Assembly: GCA_003577365.1 (NCBI GenBank)
Contig: QEUY01000326.1
Coordinates: 1-5,375 of the forward strand
From: Chloroflexota bacterium
Lineage (GTDB): Bacteria > Chloroflexota > Anaerolineae > Caldilineales > Caldilineaceae
Length of the DNA stretch: 5,375 nt
Direction: 5' to 3'
In this document: positions 1 through 3,193 of the stretch, in pieces
Position numbering within the stretch: the stretch's first letter is position 1
Layout of the letters: each line of letters begins with the position of its first letter
The notes under the pieces: generated by a model
Told to the model about the DNA's origin: nothing
The model's database searches: none
Seen by the model: the letters and a program-made list of their open reading frames with translations, nothing else
Position numbers and translations under genes: made by a program

Positions 1-917
1 GCGCCCACGGCGTTGTTCATGTTGGAGCGCGGCTGATGGCTCACCGCCGTCTGCGTCTCGCGCAGCAGGGCCATCTCCCAGGCGTCGATGTGGATGCAGT
101 GGGCAAAGATGCTCTGCGCGCCGGTGATGCCAAAGCGGTGCAGCCGCTCCACGGCCCGCTGCCCCGATTTCGCCAGGCTGTCATATTGATCTGCCGGATG
201 CTCGGCGACATGCACATGAAATCGATCAGACTCCGCCGCACAGGCCGCCAGCGTCGCGTCCGACAGCGTCAGGCTGGCGTGCAGCCCGAAGGTGGCGGCG
301 ATGCGGCCCGCGCTCGGATCGCCTGCGGCGTGCGCCTGCGCCGTCTTACGCTGAAAACGCACGTTTTCGGCAATGCCCGCCTGCGCCGCCTGCGGCCCAT
401 CGCGGTCGGTCACCTCGTAGCAGAGCGCGGCGCGCAGCCCCGACGACTGCACGGCCTCGGCGATGGCGTCCAAGCTGCCGTCAATCGCCCGCTGGCTGGC
501 GTGGTGGTCGATCAAGGTGGTCGTGCCGTGGCGGATGGCATCCACCAGACAGACCTCGGCGGAACGCTGCACGCCCTCCAGGTCGAGCGCCTTATCCAGC
601 CGCCACCAGAGTTTCTCCAGGATTTCGGGAAAGTCCTTGGCCGGCGGGCCGGGGATGTACATCCCGCGCGCAAAGGCCCCATAGAAATGGGTGTGGCTGC
701 AGATCAGCCCCGGCATCAGCAGCCGCCCGCCCGCGTCCCAACGTTCGGCCTGGGGATAGCGGGCCAAGAGCGCGGCGCTCTCCCCCACATCGCCGATCAG
801 CCCGTTCTCCATCAAGACCGCGCCGTCCGGCCAAATACGGTTCGCCTCCTCAGCCTGGCTGTCGTCGAACGTGATCACCGTGGCATGATGGATCAGGGTG
901 GCAGGCTGGATTGGCAT
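1..917 (-). CDS. ssnA: Putative aminohydrolase SsnA (amidohydrolase superfamily), C-terminus beyond left edge
   Basis: The minus-strand frame is open from an ATG at 917 to the window edge, giving 305 residues of a protein that is usually about 440. Family: metal-dependent amidohydrolases of the SsnA/AtzA/guanine deaminase type, which hydrolytically deaminate or dechlorinate ring substrates in the cytoplasm; the true substrate of SsnA is not established. Visible landmarks are a small N-terminal beta segment, MPGLICSHTHFYGAF with metal ligands H75 and H77, LWWRLDKALD at 103-112, TTTLIDHHAS at 132-141, HVHVAEH with H236 and E239, AHCIHID with H273, and SHQPRSNMNNAVG at 293-305. The LWWRLD, IDHHAS and RSNMNN signatures match my memory of E. 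coli SsnA and distinguish it from general deaminases. The last metal-binding Asp should lie off the left edge. The start is supported by a GGAGG seven bases upstream and by a good promoter. SsnA is known from loci with selenium-dependent molybdenum hydroxylases, YgfK and purine catabolism genes; none is visible here. Confidence 0.9.
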   Translation of the reverse strand, partial: MPIQPATLIHHATVITFDDSQAEEANRIWPDGAVLMENGLIGDVGESAALLARYPQAERWDAGGRLLMPGLICSHTHFYGAFARGMYIPGPPAKDFPEILEKLWWRLDKALDLEGVQRSAEVCLVDAIRHGTTTLIDHHASQRAIDGSLDAIAEAVQSSGLRAALCYEVTDRDGPQAAQAGIAENVRFQRKTAQAHAAGDPSAGRIAATFGLHASLTLSDATLAACAAESDRFHVHVAEHPADQYDSLAKSGQRAVERLHRFGITGAQSIFAHCIHIDAWEMALLRETQTAVSHQPRSNMNNAVG

Positions 918-924
918 GGCGCGG

Positions 925-929
925 CCTCC
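925..929 (-). promoter_or_regulatory. Shine-Dalgarno site of ssnA
   Basis: The minus strand reads GGAGG here, followed by seven bases (CCGCGCC) and then the ATG at 917. This is a near-consensus ribosome binding site at normal spacing. It fixes the ssnA start, because no in-frame ATG with comparable support lies upstream. Confidence 0.8.
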
Positions 930-946
930 GAAAATACGTGGATGGT

Positions 947-975
947 TTGCAGTATTGTACCCTGGGGATTAGAAT
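947..975 (+). promoter_or_regulatory. Candidate sigma-70-like promoter reading towards the epimerase gene
   Basis: On the plus strand TTGCAG (947-952) is followed by a 17-base spacer and TAGAAT (970-975). The -10 differs from consensus by one base and the -35 by two. The start would be near 982, giving a leader of about 100 bases before the epimerase ATG. The site interleaves with the ssnA promoter on the other strand, so RNA polymerase could probably not occupy both at once. It is weaker than the ssnA promoter and could be a chance match in the only AT-rich stretch nearby. Confidence 0.4.
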
Positions 976-981
976 TCTCAA
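954..981 (-). promoter_or_regulatory. Sigma-70-like promoter reading towards ssnA
   Basis: On the minus strand there is a -35-like TTGAGA (981-976), a 16-base spacer, and a -10-like TACAAT (959-954). Each hexamer differs from consensus by one base. Transcription would start near 947 and give a leader of about 30 bases containing the GGAGG site. The match was made by eye; sigma factor use in this organism is assumed, not shown. Confidence 0.55.
969..981. promoter_or_regulatory. Near-palindrome centred on GAATTC between the two promoters, possible operator
   Basis: The sequence TTAGAATTCTCAA is an inverted repeat with one mismatched pair. It covers the -10 of the rightward promoter and the -35 of the leftward one. 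A dimeric regulator bound here would affect both genes. No regulator gene is in the window, and the site is short, so this is only suggestive. Confidence 0.2.
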
Positions 982-1022
982 ACGGATTCACTGTGTCCTG
1001 ATCGCCGGGCGCTGCCTGGCGT

Positions 1023-1070
1023 CAACGCCCAAGGCGCTCAACGCTAAGGCTCTCAACGCAACCATAACGC
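1023..1070 (+). repeat. Short tandem repeat with CAACGC core in the epimerase leader
   Basis: CAACGC occurs at 1023-1028, 1039-1044 and 1054-1059, with a variant TAACGC at 1065-1070. The first two copies head longer units (CAACGCCCAAGGCGCT, then CAACGCTAAGGCTCT) that differ by a few bases and one indel, so this is a degenerate 15-16 bp tandem repeat. It lies between the proposed rightward start and the ribosome binding site. It may be simple slippage or binding sites on one face of the helix; nothing in the sequence decides between these. Confidence 0.6.
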
Positions 1071-1071
1071 G

Positions 1072-1077
1072 AAAGGA
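1072..1077 (+). promoter_or_regulatory. Shine-Dalgarno site of the epimerase gene
   Basis: AAAGGA is followed by eight bases and the ATG at 1086, a normal spacing. This supports that start, as does the nucleotide-binding motif beginning a few residues into the protein. Confidence 0.7.
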
Positions 1078-1085
1078 TCTCGTCT

Positions 1086-2021
1086 ATGAATGTACTGGTC
1101 ACCGGAGGCGCAGGCTTTATCGGCAGCCATGTCGCCGATGCGCTCTTGGCCGCAGGCCATCGGGTGGTGGTCGTGGACAATCTGCACACCGGCCACCGCG
1201 AGCAGGTTCCGGCAGACGCCCGCTTTATCGAGGCGGATATCACCGACCAGAAACGCATGGCGCAGATCTTCGCCGACGAAGGCATCGAAGCCATCGCCCA
1301 CCAAGCTGCGCGCGCCAACGTGCGCGAGAGCATGGCCGACCCGCTGACCTATGCCAATGTCAACGTGCTTGGCTCGCTGATCCTGCTGGAGCTGGCGCGC
1401 GCCCACAACTGTCGCAAATTCGTCTTTGCCAGCACCGGCGGCGCGGTCTATGGCGAAGGCGATACGCCCGGCGAACAGCGTCTGCCCTTCACCGAGCGCA
1501 GTTGGCCGCAGCCCAAGGACAACTATGGGGCCAACAAGCTGAGCTTTGAATATCACCTGGACCTCTATCACCAGAACTATGGGCTGCCCTACATCGCGCT
1601 GCGTTATCCCAATGTCTATGGCCCGCGCCAAGACAGCCGCGGCGAGGCGGGGGTGATCGCCATCTTTGTCGGGGCCATGCTCGCAGGCGAGCCAACGCGC
1701 ATCACCGGCGACGGCAGACAGACACGCGATTTCACCTATGTGGGCGATATCGCGCGCGCCAACCGCCTGGCGCTTGAAAGTGACAAAGTGGGCATCTACA
1801 ATGTGGGCAGCGGCGTGCCGACCGACATCAACACGATCCATGCCAAACTGGCCCAGTTCACGGGCTATGACCGCGCCGTCGACTATGTGCCGCAGCCGGT
1901 AGGCGAAGTGCGCGCCACCTATTTGGACAGCAGCAAGGCCGCGCGCGACCTGGGCTGGCGCGCGCAGGTAAGCCTCGACGAAGGCCTGCAGCGCACCGTC
2001 GACTGGATGCGCGGCAGCTAG
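1086..2021 (+). CDS. NAD-dependent sugar-nucleotide epimerase/dehydratase, UDP-glucose 4-epimerase-like (extended SDR)
   Basis: A full-length 311-residue extended short-chain dehydrogenase of usual size. It would act in the cytoplasm on a UDP-sugar (or other nucleotide sugar) using tightly bound NAD. Visible features are the dinucleotide-binding TGGAGFIG (G7, G10, G13), the NAD-ribose acidic residue D31 after a beta strand, EADITD at 49-54, HQAA at 72-75, FASTGGAVYGE with S116 and T117, the catalytic YGANK (Y147, K151), RYPNVYGPRQ at 173-182, GDGRQTRDFTYVGD at 208-221 and YNVGSG at 238-243. The order and wording resemble the bacterial GalE-like group with FASxGGAVYGE and ALRYxNVYGPRQ. Substrate (glucose/galactose, glucuronate or N-acetyl forms) cannot be fixed from sequence. 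The YxxxK motif has Asn where Ser is commonest, which is not expected to abolish activity. It precedes a glycosyltransferase on the same strand, which fits surface glycan synthesis; the 192-base gap means co-transcription is not certain. Confidence 0.92.
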   Translation: MNVLVTGGAGFIGSHVADALLAAGHRVVVVDNLHTGHREQVPADARFIEADITDQKRMAQIFADEGIEAIAHQAARANVRESMADPLTYANVNVLGSLILLELARAHNCRKFVFASTGGAVYGEGDTPGEQRLPFTERSWPQPKDNYGANKLSFEYHLDLYHQNYGLPYIALRYPNVYGPRQDSRGEAGVIAIFVGAMLAGEPTRITGDGRQTRDFTYVGDIARANRLALESDKVGIYNVGSGVPTDINTIHAKLAQFTGYDRAVDYVPQPVGEVRATYLDSSKAARDLGWRAQVSLDEGLQRTVDWMRGS

Positions 2022-2038
2022 AGGGGCCGGCAGCGGTG

Positions 2039-2167
2039 AGTAGGCGGTAGGGATCGGGAAGAGTTGTCAGGAGTGGGGCCGTGCCCTTGTTTCGTGAGCT
2101 GCTGCTAAAGCAGAAAGCAGCCGGTTGCCATTCTGCTCCTGCACCCTACTGCCTAAGCCTACTGCCC
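2039..2167. repeat. Spacer bounded by inverted CAGTAGGG-like repeats, with a 13-bp direct repeat at its right end
   Basis: The left arm TAGGCGGTAGGG (2041-2052) is the inverted match of CCCTACTGCCTA (2144-2155), 11 of 12 pairs, with the odd pair a G-T wobble in RNA. On the right the word CTACTGCC recurs at 2146-2153 and 2159-2166, a 13-bp period. Between the arms is a GCTGCT/AGCAGC inverted pair (2098-2103 with 2116-2121). No ORF here resembles a protein. The pattern suggests a decayed intergenic repeat cluster; a small non-autonomous element is possible but no target duplication was recognised. Confidence 0.45.
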
Positions 2168-2178
2168 TTTTGCTCCGG

Positions 2179-2202
2179 CCTTTGCGCTCTTTGCGGTGAA
2201 TT
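2179..2202. repeat. Degenerate tandem TTTGCG motif, resembling a widespread intergenic repeat
   Basis: The plus strand has TTTGCGCTC followed by TTTGCGGTG (nine-base period). The minus strand reads CACCGCAAAGAGCGCAAAGG. I recall CGCAAAG-type repeats of this form as common dispersed intergenic sequences in several phyla, often misannotated as small Lys/Arg-rich proteins. It ends 11 bases before the glycosyltransferase ATG, so it forms that gene's immediate 5' leader. Identity with a named repeat family was not checked. Confidence 0.4.
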
Positions 2203-2213
2203 CTCTGGCTGCT

Positions 2214-3170
2214 ATGCATATTGCCATTAATGGCTGGTTTGTCGGCCAGCCCGCTGCGGGCAGCGGCCAGTATATCCATCACCTGCTGGAGCATCTGCCG
2301 CGCCAGGCCGCGGGCGTGCGGCTCTCGGTGCTGCTGCCCGGCCCAACGCACGCCCTGCTGCGGGACTGGCCCTGGCCCGGCGTGACGCCGCAGCCCGCAA
2401 CGCTACCCCGGCTGCCCGCCGCGCTGCGCAAGCTGTGGTGGGAGCAGGTCGCCGTGCCGCGCGCCGCCCAACGGCTGGACGCCGACCTGCTCTGGGTCCC
2501 CTATTGGGCCGCGCCGCTGTGGCAGCCGTGCCCCGTCTGTGTCACCGTCCACGACCTGATCCCTTTGCTGCTGCCTGCCTATCGCGGCGGGGTGCAGCAC
2601 CGGCTCTATACGGCGCTGGCCGGCCAGACGGCGCGCCGCGCTGCCGCCGTGCTGACCGTCAGCCAGGCCAGCAAGCGCGATATTGTGCAACATCTGGGCA
2701 TCCCCCCGAGCCGCGTGCATGTGGTCTATCACGGCCCCAACCAAGAGGGACGCGCTGCGCCGGATAACGCGCAGTTGGCCGCGGTACGCGCCAAATATGC
2801 GCTGCCGCCGCGTTTCTTTCTCTATCTGGGGGGGTTCGACGCACGCAAAAACCTGGCGGGGATGATTCGAGCCTACCGCCGCTATCTGGAACGGGGCGGC
2901 GACCCGGCGGTCAAACTCGTCTTGGGCGGCAAGCTGCCGGAGCGCGACAGCGCCTTTGCGCCCGATCCTCGGCGGCTGGCCGCCGCGCACGGGCTTGGCG
3001 ACCAGGTGCTCTGCTGCGGCTGGGTGGAGGAGGCGGACAAGCCCGCGCTCTATGCGCTGGCGACCGCGTTTGTCTTTCCCAGCCTCTACGAAGGCTTTGG
3101 CATGATGGTGCTGGAGGCGATGGCCGCAGGCACGCCGGTGATCACCAGCGCGCCGCCCGCATCCGCCTGA
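2214..3170 (+). CDS. GT4-family glycosyltransferase, C-terminally truncated
   Basis: A 318-residue GT-B fold glycosyltransferase that would transfer a sugar from a nucleotide donor to a growing surface glycan at the cytoplasmic face. Visible features are MHIAINGWF then GSGQY (16-20, acceptor-side loop), LWWEQVAVPRAA at 74-85, TVHDLIP at 111-117, AAVLTVSQASKRDIV at 144-158 closing the N-terminal domain, YLGGFDARKN at 204-213 with R211 and K212 (donor phosphate binding), and EGFGMMVLEAMAAGTPVI with the EX7E pair E293 and E301. Relatives usually continue 60-80 residues past this point (a SSLPEVAGDAALLV-like segment and closing helices); here APPASA and a stop follow at once. The loss may reduce or destroy activity. 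ATG 2214 is preferred because homologues begin at MHIAxNGWF; a GTG at 2196 would add six residues. Neither start has a clear SD. No continuation was found in the other frames downstream. Confidence 0.85.
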   Translation: MHIAINGWFVGQPAAGSGQYIHHLLEHLPRQAAGVRLSVLLPGPTHALLRDWPWPGVTPQPATLPRLPAALRKLWWEQVAVPRAAQRLDADLLWVPYWAAPLWQPCPVCVTVHDLIPLLLPAYRGGVQHRLYTALAGQTARRAAAVLTVSQASKRDIVQHLGIPPSRVHVVYHGPNQEGRAAPDNAQLAAVRAKYALPPRFFLYLGGFDARKNLAGMIRAYRRYLERGGDPAVKLVLGGKLPERDSAFAPDPRRLAAAHGLGDQVLCCGWVEEADKPALYALATAFVFPSLYEGFGMMVLEAMAAGTPVITSAPPASA

Positions 3171-3193
3171 GCTGCGCCGCGGCGCAGCTCAGG
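3166..3193. terminator. Perfect 28-bp palindrome spanning both stop codons, probable bidirectional terminator hairpin
   Basis: CCTGAGCTGCGC (3166-3177), loop CGCG, then GCGCAGCTCAGG (3182-3193): a 12-bp perfect stem, GC-rich, readable identically from both strands. The glycosyltransferase TGA (3168-3170) lies in one arm and the converging gene's TGA (minus strand 3191-3189) in the other. The position between convergent genes fits a shared terminator. No T-run follows on either strand, so it would not be a standard Rho-independent terminator. It may instead stall transcription, protect the 3' end, or mark a rearrangement junction. Confidence 0.5.

Noticed and set aside
36..1001. Long plus-strand open frame of 321 codons
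   Set aside because: It is antisense to ssnA. Its translation is Arg/Gln/Gly-rich with no recognisable motif, while the opposite strand encodes clear amidohydrolase signatures.
1053..1841. Minus-strand open frame of 262 codons opposite the epimerase
   Set aside because: The plus strand encodes an intact SDR epimerase with all motifs; the antisense frame is explained by GC-rich codon bias.
2075..2092. Possible Rho-independent terminator after the epimerase: GGGC/GCCC stem with loop CGT, then TTGTTT
   Set aside because: Only four firm base pairs plus a wobble and an interrupted T-run; too weak to call.
2064..2213. Promoter for the glycosyltransferase in the spacer
   Set aside because: TTGTCA (2064) and TTGCCA (2125) look like -35 elements, but nothing near TATAAT lies at 16-18 bases.
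2067..2351. Minus-strand 94-codon ORF with a Lys/Arg-rich RIHRKERKGRSKR segment
   Set aside because: It overlaps the glycosyltransferase start and its basic segment comes from the CGCAAAG-type repeat; this is a familiar false ORF pattern.
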